Origin: Tunicatimonas pelagia
Lineage (GTDB): Bacteria; Bacteroidota; Bacteroidia; Cytophagales; Cyclobacteriaceae
DNA: 64,000 nucleotides
Direction of reading: 5' to 3'
Assembly (NCBI RefSeq): GCF_030506325.1
Contig: NZ_CP120683.1
Span: forward strand, 5,770,501 to 5,834,500
The notes beneath the pieces were generated by a model. The model had not been told where the DNA came from and ran no database searches. It saw only the letters and a list, made by a program, of their open reading frames with translations. A program made the position numbers and the translations under genes. This document shows, one piece after another, positions 41,854 to 51,315 of the stretch (its first letter is position 1; the number at the start of each line of letters is the position of its first letter).

Positions 41854-41861
41854 CAAAATTA
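41854..41861 (-). promoter_or_regulatory. Candidate -7 element for the Ppx/GppA gene
   Basis: Reads TAATTTTG on the minus strand, 47 nt upstream of the gene start. The -33 region shows only TTTC. It overlaps the space needed for the -33 of the plus-strand promoter at 41873. Confidence 0.45.
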
Positions 41862-41872
41862 AGGTTTTACGC

Positions 41873-41880
41873 TATCTTTG
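41873..41880 (+). promoter_or_regulatory. Candidate -7 element for the carboxylase gene
   Basis: TATCTTTG fits TAnnTTTG; no good -33 is seen at the right distance. If used, transcription would start near 41887, after the TTG at 41878 that an automatic caller might take as start codon. Confidence 0.55.
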
Positions 41881-41904
41881 AAATGCCTGAATGAAAACTA
41901 CAAC

Positions 41905-43494
41905 ATGGAAAAACAGCCCAGAGGTTCATCTACCAATAACGGCGATACAAGAGCCGAAAAAAACAGTATTCTAGCCCAAAAAAGCCAAGATGCTGAATTG
42001 GGTGGAGGTCAAAAACGCATCGATGCTCAGCACAATAAAGGTAAACTCACCGCTCGCGAACGGCTGGAGTTACTGCTGGACAAAGGAAGTTTTCAGGAGA
42101 TAGGAAAATTCGTAGAACACCGATCCCACGAGTTTGGGTTGGAGAAACAGCGCTTCTTAGGCGACGGAGTAGTGACAGGATATGGACGAATCAGTAGGCG
42201 ACTGGTATACGTATTTTCCCAAGACTTTACGGTGTTCGGAGGGTCGCTGTCCGAAGCGCACGCGGAGAAGATCGTCCGAATTATGGAGCTGGCGATGAAA
42301 AACGGAGCCCCGGTGATTGGTCTGAACGATTCGGGTGGGGCGCGTATTCAGGAAGGCGTAGTTTCGCTGGGCGGTTATGCAGATATTTTTTACCGGAATA
42401 CGTTAGCCTCCGGTTTAATCCCCCAAATCTCAGCGGTGATGGGGCCTTGTGCCGGGGGAGCCGTGTATTCGCCCGCTATTACCGATTTTATTCTGATGGT
42501 GGAAAATACCTCCTACATGTTTGTCACCGGGCCAAATGTAGTGAAAACCGTAACCCACGAAGAAGTAAGCTCAGAAGAATTGGGAGGAGCAATGACCCAC
42601 AGTACCAAGAGCGGAGTTACACACTTCCGCGATGCTAATGAGTTGCAGTGCATCCGGCGTATTCAGCAGTTGCTTTCTTATATGCCCCAAAATTGCGAAG
42701 AAGATCCGCCTCAATTACCGTATTCGGCTAAGGAAAGTGAGCAACGACCGGCTCTCAATAACATTGTGCCAGACAATCCCAACCAACCCTACGATATGCG
42801 AGAGGTAGTAGCAGGGATTGTTGATACAGATAGCTTTTTGGAAGTTCACCAAGATTACGCCGAAAATATTATTGTCGGATTTGCCCGGTTGGGCGGAAGA
42901 AGTATCGGAATTGTGGGAAACCAGCCGGCGAGCTTAGCCGGAGTGTTGGATATTAACGCTAGTAAAAAAGGAGCCCGATTTGTCCGCTTCTGTGATTCAT
43001 TTAATATTCCGTTGCTGGTGTTGGAAGATGTACCCGGCTTTCTGCCTGGCACTGATCAGGAATGGAACGCTATTATTACTAACGGAGCGAAATTGCTCTA
43101 CGCTTTTAGCGAAGCCACGGTGCCCCGCGTAACGGTGATTACCCGCAAAGCTTACGGCGGAGCCTACGATGTGATGAATTCGAAGCACATTGGAGCGGAT
43201 ATGAACTACGCTTGGCCATCGGCTGAAATTGCGGTGATGGGAGCCAAAGGAGCGGCGGAAATTATTTTTAAGAGAGAAATTAAGCAAGCGGAAAACCCGG
43301 AAGAACAACTACAGAAGAAAGTTGACGAGTATACCGAAACTTTTGCTAACCCGTACCGAGCCGCCAGTCGAGGCTACGTTGACGAGGTAATTTACCCCGA
43401 AGATACCCGAACCAAGCTGCTGCTAGCGTTTGAGATGCTAGAAAATAAGGTGGATAAATTGCCGAAGAAGAAACACGGAAACATTCCGTTGTAG
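41905..43494 (+). CDS. Acyl-CoA carboxylase, carboxyltransferase (beta) subunit
   Basis: 529 aa from ATG at 41905 ([13 protein letters not shown]). Transfers carboxyl from biotin to an acyl-CoA, probably propionyl- or methylcrotonyl-type. Two crotonase-like halves are clear: [34 protein letters not shown] and [16 protein letters not shown] in the first; [20 protein letters not shown] and [19 protein letters not shown] in the second. The sequence fits propionyl-CoA carboxylase beta best. The biotin carboxylase subunit is not adjacent. Confidence 0.93.
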   Translation: MEKQPRGSSTNNGDTRAEKNSILAQKSQDAELGGGQKRIDAQHNKGKLTARERLELLLDKGSFQEIGKFVEHRSHEFGLEKQRFLGDGVVTGYGRISRRLVYVFSQDFTVFGGSLSEAHAEKIVRIMELAMKNGAPVIGLNDSGGARIQEGVVSLGGYADIFYRNTLASGLIPQISAVMGPCAGGAVYSPAITDFILMVENTSYMFVTGPNVVKTVTHEEVSSEELGGAMTHSTKSGVTHFRDANELQCIRRIQQLLSYMPQNCEEDPPQLPYSAKESEQRPALNNIVPDNPNQPYDMREVVAGIVDTDSFLEVHQDYAENIIVGFARLGGRSIGIVGNQPASLAGVLDINASKKGARFVRFCDSFNIPLLVLEDVPGFLPGTDQEWNAIITNGAKLLYAFSEATVPRVTVITRKAYGGAYDVMNSKHIGADMNYAWPSAEIAVMGAKGAAEIIFKREIKQAENPEEQLQKKVDEYTETFANPYRAASRGYVDEVIYPEDTRTKLLLAFEMLENKVDKLPKKKHGNIPL

Positions 43495-43538
43495 AGAAAC
43501 ACTATTGGCTACCGACATTGCTTAGTATCGTTTGATTG

Positions 43539-44042
43539 ATGAGAAACTTACTGTTTTTGTTGCTAACCATGAATTCTCTTTGGAGTTGTGATTCAACAAC
43601 GCAACAAAAAGATAAATTGCCGAAGCATATTGGATTGATAGAATATGATCCAAAATCTGATACACTAAACTTTGAAGTTTGTCACGAAGATTTGCTTTAT
43701 CCCTATTTCCACCATCTTGATGTCAGTTATGCAGGTGAAAAGCCTGCAATGGTCGACAAGTATAAAACACTTTTCAAACCTTCAGCAAAACCAGAGAACG
43801 GGTACATCACCATCAGGTTTATTGTGAACTGTACCGGTGAAGCCGGTCGGTTTCGTGTGATAGAGATGGACGAGAATTATACACTGAAAAGCTTTAGTAA
43901 TGAACTTGTCACACAGCTATACGAAATTACTAGATCGTTGGAGGGGTGGGATGTTTTGGAAAGTGATAACCAATCCTATGATTATGTGCGTTACATAACC
44001 TTCAAAATCCATAATGGTGAGATAAAAGATATAATGCCGTGA
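43539..44042 (+). CDS. Lipoprotein with TonB-like C-terminal domain
   Basis: 167 aa from ATG at 43539. Hydrophobic signal ends in SLWSC (Cys17), a plausible lipobox. The second half reads like the C-terminal domain of Bacteroidota TonB-family proteins: ENGYITIRFIVNCTGEAGRF followed by a long helix and a W-containing strand, and a final YITFKIHNGEIKD strand. It lacks the N-terminal membrane anchor and proline-rich linker of true TonB. More AT-rich than its neighbours. Its TGA overlaps the GTG start of the next gene. Confidence 0.6.
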   Translation: MRNLLFLLLTMNSLWSCDSTTQQKDKLPKHIGLIEYDPKSDTLNFEVCHEDLLYPYFHHLDVSYAGEKPAMVDKYKTLFKPSAKPENGYITIRFIVNCTGEAGRFRVIEMDENYTLKSFSNELVTQLYEITRSLEGWDVLESDNQSYDYVRYITFKIHNGEIKDIMP

Positions 44043-44863
44043 TTCTAAAAGAAATAGTAACGCTAAGTCTGCTATTATGGACATTATGGGCTTATTCGCA
44101 GCCCAACTGTAATCTATATAAAGAAGATTCTAGTTGTTATAGTGCTTGTTTAGAGGTTGAGAAAGCCGTTATGCACTACAGTGGAGATGAATCTTTTCAA
44201 AATCATCTTTTGAACGCTATAGCACTCTGCCCCGAATTTCATCATGCTTACTTTGAGTTATCGGTGAATTATGCAAAAAGAGGCTTAATGCATGAATGGG
44301 TAAAGCTAATTGATAAAGCAGTAGAGATTTCACCCGTAGATCATCTTGGTTGGAGAGGTTGGTATCACTGGTTTTTTATGAACAATTACGAAAAAGCAAT
44401 TGCAGATATAGATAGTTTAGATGCTTTAACAGATAACGATTTAGGAACTACTGGCGACGGGCTATATCACCTTAATATTCTTAAAGGGCTTTGCTATAAG
44501 GGATTAGGTAAGGTTGAAAGAGCCATTCAAATTATAGAGGCAAGTGTGAAAGACGAAGAATACAACCAAGGTGCATACGACTACCTTCATTTGGGGGTTC
44601 TTTATCTCGAGCTTCGCCAACCGGCAAAAGCATTGGCGGCGTTTGAGAAACAAAATCTATACAACAAAATTAGCGAGGGATATTTTTACTCAGCCAGAGC
44701 CAATCGACAACTTGGGAACACCAAGGAAGCACTTGATTTGTTGAACCTAGCTCTTGAAACTTATGATAGTGATTTTGCAATGTACGATCCCTACAGGCAG
44801 TTAATGGACGAAATATATCGGGTAGACATTGAATCGGAAATAGTATCTATAACCAATAACTAG
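44039..44863 (+). CDS. Exported TPR-repeat protein
   Basis: 274 aa, GTG start overlapping the previous stop (GTGA). A signal peptide ends around WAYSQ (residue 21). Several helical repeats of TPR type follow (for example ILKGLCYKGLGKVERAIQII, LHLGVLYLELRQPAKALAAF and YSARANRQLGNTKEALDLLN). Probably a periplasmic scaffold acting with the coupled lipoprotein. No specific family is recognised. Confidence 0.65.
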   Translation: MILKEIVTLSLLLWTLWAYSQPNCNLYKEDSSCYSACLEVEKAVMHYSGDESFQNHLLNAIALCPEFHHAYFELSVNYAKRGLMHEWVKLIDKAVEISPVDHLGWRGWYHWFFMNNYEKAIADIDSLDALTDNDLGTTGDGLYHLNILKGLCYKGLGKVERAIQIIEASVKDEEYNQGAYDYLHLGVLYLELRQPAKALAAFEKQNLYNKISEGYFYSARANRQLGNTKEALDLLNLALETYDSDFAMYDPYRQLMDEIYRVDIESEIVSITNN

Positions 44864-45006
44864 CGAGTTTAATAAGTCATAAGTTTACTTGGGCATTAGA
44901 GAAAAGCTACTAGGTTCGTAATACAATGTTGAGCTAGGATGCGCTCGTAAGGTATCTGGGTAAATAAGCATGTGATAAAATAATTATCCTTGTACCTTGC
45001 GTCTCT

Positions 45007-46020
45007 ATGCCTGTGCTTGTCCGACATATTTTTTGGTTGCTCATGATTCCGGTAGGAGTATTCGCGCAATCTTCTACCAGCCAGGAAATGACGTGGATGT
45101 TCTACAACGTAGAAAACCTGTTTGATGTGCAGGACGACTCCCTCACTCGCGATGAGGCATTTTTACCCGCTGGAGATCGGCACTGGACGTACGGAAGATT
45201 TCTTAAAAAGTTAAATTATACCTATAAAGTTATTGTGGGGGTAGGAGAGTGGAACCCCCCAGCAATTATTGGGTTAGCCGAAGTAGAAAATCGTTACGTA
45301 TTAGAAGCTTTACTGCGTGAGACTCCGTTGCATCGTTTTGGTTACCAGGTTATTCACCAAGAGTCGCCCGATGCTCGTGGGATTGATGTGGCGTTATTGT
45401 TCCGATCAGAATTGGTTGATATTCAGGCACAGGATTTTATCTCAGTCGTATTACCCAATGGGCGAAAGACGCGAGACATTTTGTATGTACAAGTGGCATT
45501 GCCCAATCAGGAAGAGGTTCATCTTTACGTAAACCATTGGCCTTCCCGATATAGCGGGACTAAAGTATCAGAAGAATCGCGACTACAGGCGGCAACCATA
45601 TTGACTGCTCATATTGGGAGCGTACTTTCCCACGAATCGGATGCTCGGATTTTGGTAACCGGAGACTTCAACGATTCACCCGAAGATGTGAGCATGAAAT
45701 ATTTGGTAGAACAGCTACCTATCAAAAATATTAGTGATTACCAATTTGAAGGCACGCACAAGCATCAGGGTGAGTGGGGAGTTTTAGATCAATGGCTAGC
45801 CTCAGAAAACTGGCTTGACCGTGGAGCGAGCTGGTATATTGAAAGCAATCGAGGGCAGGTCTATCACCCCGAATGGCTACTGGAATCAGATGAAGCTCAC
45901 TTAGGGTTTAAGCCCAACCGAACCTACGTAGGTTTTCGGTATCAGGGCGGCTTTAGCGATCATTTACCCGTATTTATTCGGCTTATTTCGCCATCTTCAA
46001 TAAGTAGTTTAGAACAATAA
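45007..46020 (+). CDS. Exported endonuclease/exonuclease/phosphatase (EEP) family protein
   Basis: 337 aa with a signal peptide ending VFAQS (about residue 21). EEP-fold motifs: MFYNVENLFDVQ (metal Asn/Glu), GLAEVENR, NHWPSRYSG, VTGDFNDSP (catalytic Asp/Asn) and the C-terminal SDHLPVF. Family members cut nucleic acids, phosphoinositides or other phosphodiesters; as an exported protein it may scavenge phosphate or DNA. It lies 22 nt ahead of the rhomboid gene. Confidence 0.88.
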   Translation: MPVLVRHIFWLLMIPVGVFAQSSTSQEMTWMFYNVENLFDVQDDSLTRDEAFLPAGDRHWTYGRFLKKLNYTYKVIVGVGEWNPPAIIGLAEVENRYVLEALLRETPLHRFGYQVIHQESPDARGIDVALLFRSELVDIQAQDFISVVLPNGRKTRDILYVQVALPNQEEVHLYVNHWPSRYSGTKVSEESRLQAATILTAHIGSVLSHESDARILVTGDFNDSPEDVSMKYLVEQLPIKNISDYQFEGTHKHQGEWGVLDQWLASENWLDRGASWYIESNRGQVYHPEWLLESDEAHLGFKPNRTYVGFRYQGGFSDHLPVFIRLISPSSISSLEQ

Positions 46021-46042
46021 CTGTTAAAGTATATTTTCCAAA

Positions 46043-46600
46043 ATGGAGTCTATCAGTAGTAGTATGTTGGTTCCCGCCCGCTTGGTGTTTCTAATGTGGG
46101 GCGTATTTTTTCTGGATCAGCTCTATCCGATAGATTTGGCCATGTTTGGTATTTTACCCCGCACCATCCGAGGGTTAATAGGGATTATAACCGCCCCAAT
46201 GTTGCATGGATCGGTAACGCATTTGGTTTCTAATACCATGCCGGTACTAATTTTAGGGACCGTGCTGTTTATGTTTTACCGTCGGGTAGCAAATCAGGTA
46301 TTTTTGCAGTGTTATTTTTTTACGGGTGTCTTGGTATGGCTATTTGCCCGCACATCTATTCACATTGGTGCCAGCGGACTTATCTACGGTCTGGCATTTT
46401 TCCTGATTTTCTTTGGCTTGTTTCAGCGAGATTTTAAATCATTGCTGATATCAATCATTATACTAATTTCCTACGGTAGTATTTTCTACGGGGTGCTACC
46501 AACGCAGAGCTACGTTTCTTGGGAGTCTCATCTGTTAGGAGGGTTGGTAGGATTTTTAAATGCGGTGAATACCGGAACCCGCCGTTTACAAAAATACTAA
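46043..46600 (+). CDS. Rhomboid family intramembrane serine protease
   Basis: 185 aa, six predicted membrane helices. The catalytic dyad is visible: Ser111 in GASG (109-112) and His163 in SWESHLLGG; HGSVTHLVSNTMP (55-67) is the conserved His/Asn segment of helix 2. Rhomboids cut transmembrane substrates within the bilayer. It is a minimal six-helix form. It lies 22 nt downstream of the EEP gene, likely in the same transcript. Confidence 0.87.
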   Translation: MESISSSMLVPARLVFLMWGVFFLDQLYPIDLAMFGILPRTIRGLIGIITAPMLHGSVTHLVSNTMPVLILGTVLFMFYRRVANQVFLQCYFFTGVLVWLFARTSIHIGASGLIYGLAFFLIFFGLFQRDFKSLLISIIILISYGSIFYGVLPTQSYVSWESHLLGGLVGFLNAVNTGTRRLQKY

Positions 46601-46657
46601 ATGCGCTCGTGTATCAGCGTGTTTGTGTACTTTCTGTAATTTTGAACACTTGAATAT

Positions 46658-46701
46658 CGTTCCACGACGGCCTGAACACCGTTCCTCAACGGCTCAGACA
46701 C
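46658..46701 (+). repeat. Degenerate 22-bp tandem duplication beside recN stop
   Basis: 46658-46679 and 46680-46701 begin CGTTCC and end GACAC/GAACAC; 16 of 22 positions agree. The region between the rhomboid and recN stops otherwise shows nothing. Confidence 0.55.
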
Positions 46702-46702
46702 C

Positions 46703-48355
46703 TCAACAGGATAGAAGCTCTTTCGCGTTTTCGTAGGCAATGCTGGATGGATTATTGCCACCGAGCATTTTAGCAATTTCTTCCACTCGTTCTTCTTCTG
46801 ATAGTCGGCGAATGTTGGAGACCGCTTTTTCGGAGCTATTATCTTTATACACAAAGTAGTGGGCATCTCCCTTAGCAGCCACCTGGGGCAAATGGCTAAT
46901 AGAAATTACTTGATGCTTATTGGCCATTTCTTTCATCATATTTACCATTTTGATGGCTATCTCGCCGGAGACCCCGGTATCAATCTCATCAAAAATAATG
47001 GTGGGTAGCGATGTTTTACTGGCTAAAATGTACTTGATACAAAACATCAGTCGGGAAAATTCGCCCCCGGAAGCTACACCGCGTAGTTCCTGAGGAGCAA
47101 TTCCTTTGTTGGCACTAAACAAGATTACAATTTCATCGGTGCCAGAGTCAGTAGGCTCAACTTCCTGCCGTTCAATTTCTACCACTGCATCTGGGATACC
47201 CAAATTTCTGAGCAACTTAGTTAGCTCTTTCGCCAAAGGGGCGAAGGTTGCTTGGCGCGATTTTGTGAGCTTTTCGGCTGCTTCTTGCATTTCCCGATGA
47301 GAAACTTCCTGGACTTGTTTGAGACGGTTGATTTCTTCGTCGAGGTTATTTACTTGATCTACCTTTTCTTCTAGTTCCTGTTGTAACTCCAGAAGTTCAG
47401 GTACTGAGCTGCGCTGATGTTTCTGCTGGAGTTTGTACAGAAGGTCAAGGCGCTCTTGAGTGGCTTCTACCTTTTCTTGGTCAAAGTCTATTTTTAGTGC
47501 TTCACTTTCTACTTCACTGCTTACATCTCGCAATTCAATCAAGCAGCTTTCAATCCGCTGATAGATCGTCTCGTAAGCCGGAGAAAAACTAGCAATTTTG
47601 GTAACGGCTTGCTTCATTTGAGCCAGCAGCTGATCTACCGACACATCTTCGCCACCGCATAACAACTGAATGGTTTGTAGTTGCTCCTGAATATGCCCGG
47701 CATTCTCCATTACCTTTACGGTTTCCTCCAATTGCTCCTGTTCTCCGTCTTGTAGCGTAGCTCGGTGTAATTCTTCCAGCAAAAAACGATTGTAGTCATC
47801 TTCTTGACGAAGACGAGAGGCCTCAGTACTTACTCGCTCAAATTCTTGTTTGGCTCGGCGATACTGCTGATATTTTTTATAGTATGTCTTTCGGTGCTTC
47901 TCGTTGGCGGCGTAAGCATCAATGACCTCTCGCTGATAAGAATTATCTCCTAGCAGAAGCGTGTCGTGCTGACTATGAATATCGACTAGCAGATGACCAA
48001 TACCTCGCATGGTCTCCAGTCTCACCGGGGTGTCGTTTACAAACGCCCGTGATTTGCCGCTGGGGCTAATCTCTCGTCGGAGAATACAAACCGGATCGTA
48101 GTCCAGTTCTTCCTGATCAAAGATAGATTCTAGGCTAAATTTATTAATGGTGAAAACTCCTTCAATGATACACTTGCGATCTTCGGAGTACAGCGAGCGA
48201 GTATCGGCTCGGTTACCCAATAGTAAACCAATTGCGCCAAGCATAATAGATTTTCCTGCTCCGGTCTCGCCTGTAATCATATTAAGCTTATCAGAAGGCC
48301 GCATCTCGAGCTCCTGAAGAAGTGCATAATTTTTTATGGTAAGACTCTGCAGCAT
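46703..48355 (-). CDS. recN: DNA repair protein RecN
   Basis: 550 aa, SMC-like ATPase acting at double-strand breaks. Walker A GETGAGKS (29-36), a long coiled-coil middle (about 155-370) and near the C-terminus the ABC signature GVASGGEFSRLMF and Walker B IIFDEIDTGVSGE are all present. Last gene of the minus-strand cluster bamD-rpoZ-coaBC-porD-recN, but separated from porD by 526 nt holding two tandem arrays. Confidence 0.97.
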   Translation of the reverse strand: MLQSLTIKNYALLQELEMRPSDKLNMITGETGAGKSIMLGAIGLLLGNRADTRSLYSEDRKCIIEGVFTINKFSLESIFDQEELDYDPVCILRREISPSGKSRAFVNDTPVRLETMRGIGHLLVDIHSQHDTLLLGDNSYQREVIDAYAANEKHRKTYYKKYQQYRRAKQEFERVSTEASRLRQEDDYNRFLLEELHRATLQDGEQEQLEETVKVMENAGHIQEQLQTIQLLCGGEDVSVDQLLAQMKQAVTKIASFSPAYETIYQRIESCLIELRDVSSEVESEALKIDFDQEKVEATQERLDLLYKLQQKHQRSSVPELLELQQELEEKVDQVNNLDEEINRLKQVQEVSHREMQEAAEKLTKSRQATFAPLAKELTKLLRNLGIPDAVVEIERQEVEPTDSGTDEIVILFSANKGIAPQELRGVASGGEFSRLMFCIKYILASKTSLPTIIFDEIDTGVSGEIAIKMVNMMKEMANKHQVISISHLPQVAAKGDAHYFVYKDNSSEKAVSNIRRLSEEERVEEIAKMLGGNNPSSIAYENAKELLSC

Positions 48356-48571
48356 ACGTTTCTACTTGGCTATCGCTATCTGACTGGTGGTTTTTTAAAA
48401 TGGGTAAAGTTACAACAGCAAATGGTGAAGCATGGTTTGGGAAGCCTACAGATATTCTGCTGTTAATACTCTACTCTCGAGTAAACACTAGTATGCAAAA
48501 TTAAAGAATAAAATTCTTACGATAAGAATAAAGTAGGTAAATTTTATGTGAAGATTTAGAATAGCAAGTAT

Positions 48572-48638
<67 letters not shown>

Positions 48639-48776
48639 ATTTAAAATTGATCGCTGATGAAACCAAAATAATTACGGTTGCCGTGCAGATAAATAATTCC
48701 CCAAACTTTTAATCCCGGACAGGTTCCGGAGCCAAAACTCAAAACTTTGCAACCTTCAACTTTCTAACCCTGTAAC
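48639..48776. other. Non-coding stretch between the two heptamer arrays
   Basis: 138 nt with no plausible ORF. It contains a small GC-rich palindrome (CCGGACAGGTTCCGG) and words such as AACTTTGCAACCTTCAACTTTC that look like degenerate repeats. Together with the arrays it forms a 526-nt gene-free gap. Confidence 0.6.
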
Positions 48777-48847
<71 letters not shown>

Positions 48848-48881
48848 CAATTAGCCATCCAACTTCTCAAGTTCTGTAACC

Positions 48882-49775
48882 TTACTCAATAATTACCTGA
48901 TACTTATCAGTTTCGGAAGGGTTGATGGCTACGAGCGTATTGTAAGCCTGCTTTCGGTCAGATGGGTCGCCTTTGGTGAAAACACTAATTAGTTCATCGT
49001 TTTTAGCGTCAAAAAACGAGATGATAGCAATTGCTTGAGGAAAAAGCTTGCTGATCTCCTCCATACCCTGTAGGGCTTCCAGGATATTCGACCGCCCTTC
49101 ATCTTCCTCTTCGGCAAAAATATCCAAACCCTGGCGATGGTATTGGTAGAGTCCTTCCCGAATCGGGATCATCTGAGGGTTAATCATATTTTCTACTAAC
49201 CAGTAGCGATTTCGGCGGTTTCCTCCGAACTGATCCCAACCGCCACCTTGTTGTTGGGCATTTACCACAATTTGCTGGGCTAGCTCAAAGTAGGGTTGCC
49301 CACCAAGATTACCGAATGAATCGTAGTCCATTCCTAGAACGATATAGGCATAAAAGGAAAGTAGGCTGGTAATATTATCGGTAAAGGCGTTGGGGTTAAA
49401 AATAAGGGGTTGGTCTTCGGCATAGCGGAAGTTCCAGTCCCGGTCAGCAAAATTGAGAATCAATGTTTCGTAATTAGAGCCGAACACCGGGCGGGAAGAC
49501 TGAACCTGCACCGTTGCGGTGAAATCAGTCACCGAAGGCATATCCTCAATGGTGATGATAAAGTTACAATTAATGCGCTCTTCCGGGGCGTAGTTATCTT
49601 GCGTCCACTTGCGATTGTTCAAGAACTGGGCAAAAGCAGTCTCCATGTCATCTACCACCCGATTGGCCGAAGCAGGCAGGTTTTGCCCACTCACCCGTAC
49701 AGTGGCATTTAATTCTTGAGCCCAACTAGCCTGACTGCTTAAGATAACAAAGACAATAAATAAGCTATACTTCAT
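48882..49775 (-). CDS. porD: DUF4835 family protein, PorD-like (type IX secretion)
   Basis: 297 aa from ATG at 49775 (MKYSLFIVFVILSSQASWAQ signal peptide). Mostly beta sequence with FNPNAFTDNITSLLSFYAYI, ALAQQ-like helices and an EDEGRSNILEALQGMEEISK segment, matching DUF4835, whose P. gingivalis member PorD is linked to type IX secretion. The start overlaps the coaBC stop by 11 nt. A T9SS cargo protein lies 2.5 kb away, in keeping with an active system. Confidence 0.82.
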   Translation of the reverse strand: MKYSLFIVFVILSSQASWAQELNATVRVSGQNLPASANRVVDDMETAFAQFLNNRKWTQDNYAPEERINCNFIITIEDMPSVTDFTATVQVQSSRPVFGSNYETLILNFADRDWNFRYAEDQPLIFNPNAFTDNITSLLSFYAYIVLGMDYDSFGNLGGQPYFELAQQIVVNAQQQGGGWDQFGGNRRNRYWLVENMINPQMIPIREGLYQYHRQGLDIFAEEEDEGRSNILEALQGMEEISKLFPQAIAIISFFDAKNDELISVFTKGDPSDRKQAYNTLVAINPSETDKYQVIIE

Positions 49776-50973
49776 ACTGTTCAATGAAATTCCAAATATC
49801 ACGGGCTACGTCCGCTTTATCTTTTAAGTTAAACTGAAGAATATCACTGTTTTTTCGGTTTAGCAAAGAAACCTGATTGGTATCGTGCTCAAATCCTGCT
49901 CCGGGGTCGTTTAGCGAGTTGAGAACGACAATATCCAAATTTTTCTTTTCTAGCTTCTGACGGGCGTGAGCAATTTCATTGTTGGTTTCTAGCGCAAACC
50001 CTACCAAAGTCTGCCCATCCTTTTTTTGCCGACCTAGCGTTTGAGCTATATCGGGGTTCTTTTTTAACGTTAACGTCAACGTATCGTCTTTCTTTTTGAT
50101 CTTTTGAGAATATTTCTGCGCTGGGGCGTAATCTGATACCGCTGCTGCGAAAATAACGATGTCTACTTCGCCAAACCGCTTCTGGCTAGCCTCCAGCATC
50201 TCCTCAGCAGTGGTAACCGAAGTTATCGTCACTGCCGGATGGTTGAATTCTAAAGCGACTAGGCCGCTGACGAGTGCTACTTTCGCTCCTCGTCGCGCTG
50301 CTTCCTGAGCCAAAGCGTAGCCCATTTTGCCCGAGGAAGCATTGGTAAGATAACGAACCGGATCGATCGGTTCTTGGGTTGGCCCCGCCGTAATGAGTAC
50401 TTTCTTATTGTGTAATGACTGGGAGTGCTCGAAGAATGCGGATAGCTTGTGAGCAATATTCTCCGGTTCGGCCAATCGTCCTACTCCGGATAGGCCACTG
50501 GCTAGTTCGCCCTCTTCCGCATCAATAATGGTATTACCGTAGGATGCTAGCTTCTTCAAATTGGTCTGCACCGAAGGGTGCTGATACATATCTAAATCCA
50601 TAGCAGGAGCTACCCAAACCGGACAGCGGGCCGAAAGGTACACGGCTGTCAATAGATCATCGCAGTGACCGGAAGCAAATTTGGCTAAGGTGTGAGCACT
50701 AGCTGGGGCAACTAAAAGAAGATCGGCCCATATTCCTAAGTCTACGTGGTTATTCCACTGCCCAGTAGAGCGATCGGAAGAAAACTGAGAAAGTACCGGG
50801 CGTTTGGAAAGTGTAGCTAAGGTGAGAGGAGTAATAAACTCTTGAGCCGCTTCCGTCATAACCACCTGCACCTCGGCGCCCTCTTTCACCAGTAATCGAA
50901 CTAAAAAAGCCGCTTTATAGGCGGCTATGCTTCCACAAACTCCGAGGATTATCTTCTTTCCTGGAAGAGACAA
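49765..50973 (-). CDS. coaBC: Bifunctional phosphopantothenoylcysteine decarboxylase/synthase
   Basis: 402 aa. Makes 4'-phosphopantetheine for coenzyme A in two steps. The flavoprotein CoaC half has GVCGSIAAYKAA and PASAHTLAKFASG; the CoaB half starts near residue 193 with VLITAGPTQEPIDPVRYLTN and SSGKMGYALA. Seven nt separate it from rpoZ. Confidence 0.96.
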   Translation of the reverse strand: MSLPGKKIILGVCGSIAAYKAAFLVRLLVKEGAEVQVVMTEAAQEFITPLTLATLSKRPVLSQFSSDRSTGQWNNHVDLGIWADLLLVAPASAHTLAKFASGHCDDLLTAVYLSARCPVWVAPAMDLDMYQHPSVQTNLKKLASYGNTIIDAEEGELASGLSGVGRLAEPENIAHKLSAFFEHSQSLHNKKVLITAGPTQEPIDPVRYLTNASSGKMGYALAQEAARRGAKVALVSGLVALEFNHPAVTITSVTTAEEMLEASQKRFGEVDIVIFAAAVSDYAPAQKYSQKIKKKDDTLTLTLKKNPDIAQTLGRQKKDGQTLVGFALETNNEIAHARQKLEKKNLDIVVLNSLNDPGAGFEHDTNQVSLLNRKNSDILQFNLKDKADVARDIWNFIEQYEV

Positions 50974-50980
50974 AACAATT

Positions 50981-51304
50981 TTATTCTTCGGTGTTTTCTA
51001 CCCGACGATGCATAACTTCTTCGTTAATAAACTCGTCGGTGGCCAGAATAGTGGGCTTAGGCATTCTTTCGTAGAACTTAGAAATCTCGATCTGTTCGCG
51101 ATTTTCAAACACTTCTTCCAGATTATCAACGGTAGTAGCAAACTCAGCCAGCTTGCCGTTCAGTTCTTCTTTTAAGTTCACCGAAATCTGACGAGCACGC
51201 TTAGAAATAACAACAATTGATTCGTAGAGATTTCCGGTGGGAGCGGCTAACTTATCAGTATCGTGGGTAATAATAGAAGCGTTTACGTTGGGTTTCTTAA
51301 TCAT
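50981..51304 (-). CDS. rpoZ: RNA polymerase omega subunit, Bacteroidota type
   Basis: 107 aa. Helical core GNLYESIVVISKRARQISV resembles the omega segment that braces the beta' C-terminus. A C-terminal extension (FYERMPKPTILATDEFINEE) is characteristic of the phylum's form. It lies between bamD (11 nt) and coaBC (7 nt), a conserved order in Bacteroidota. Confidence 0.88.
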   Translation of the reverse strand: MIKKPNVNASIITHDTDKLAAPTGNLYESIVVISKRARQISVNLKEELNGKLAEFATTVDNLEEVFENREQIEISKFYERMPKPTILATDEFINEEVMHRRVENTEE

Positions 51305-51315
51305 CAGAATAAAAA

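Noticed and set aside
43500-44900. Genomic island hypothesis for the AT-rich pair
   Set aside because: Only two genes, no integrase, tRNA or flanking repeats; kept as an accessory pair rather than an island.
46597-46866. 89-codon minus-strand frame at the 3' end of recN
   Set aside because: It reads the recN C-terminus and the degenerate repeat in another frame; no independent support.
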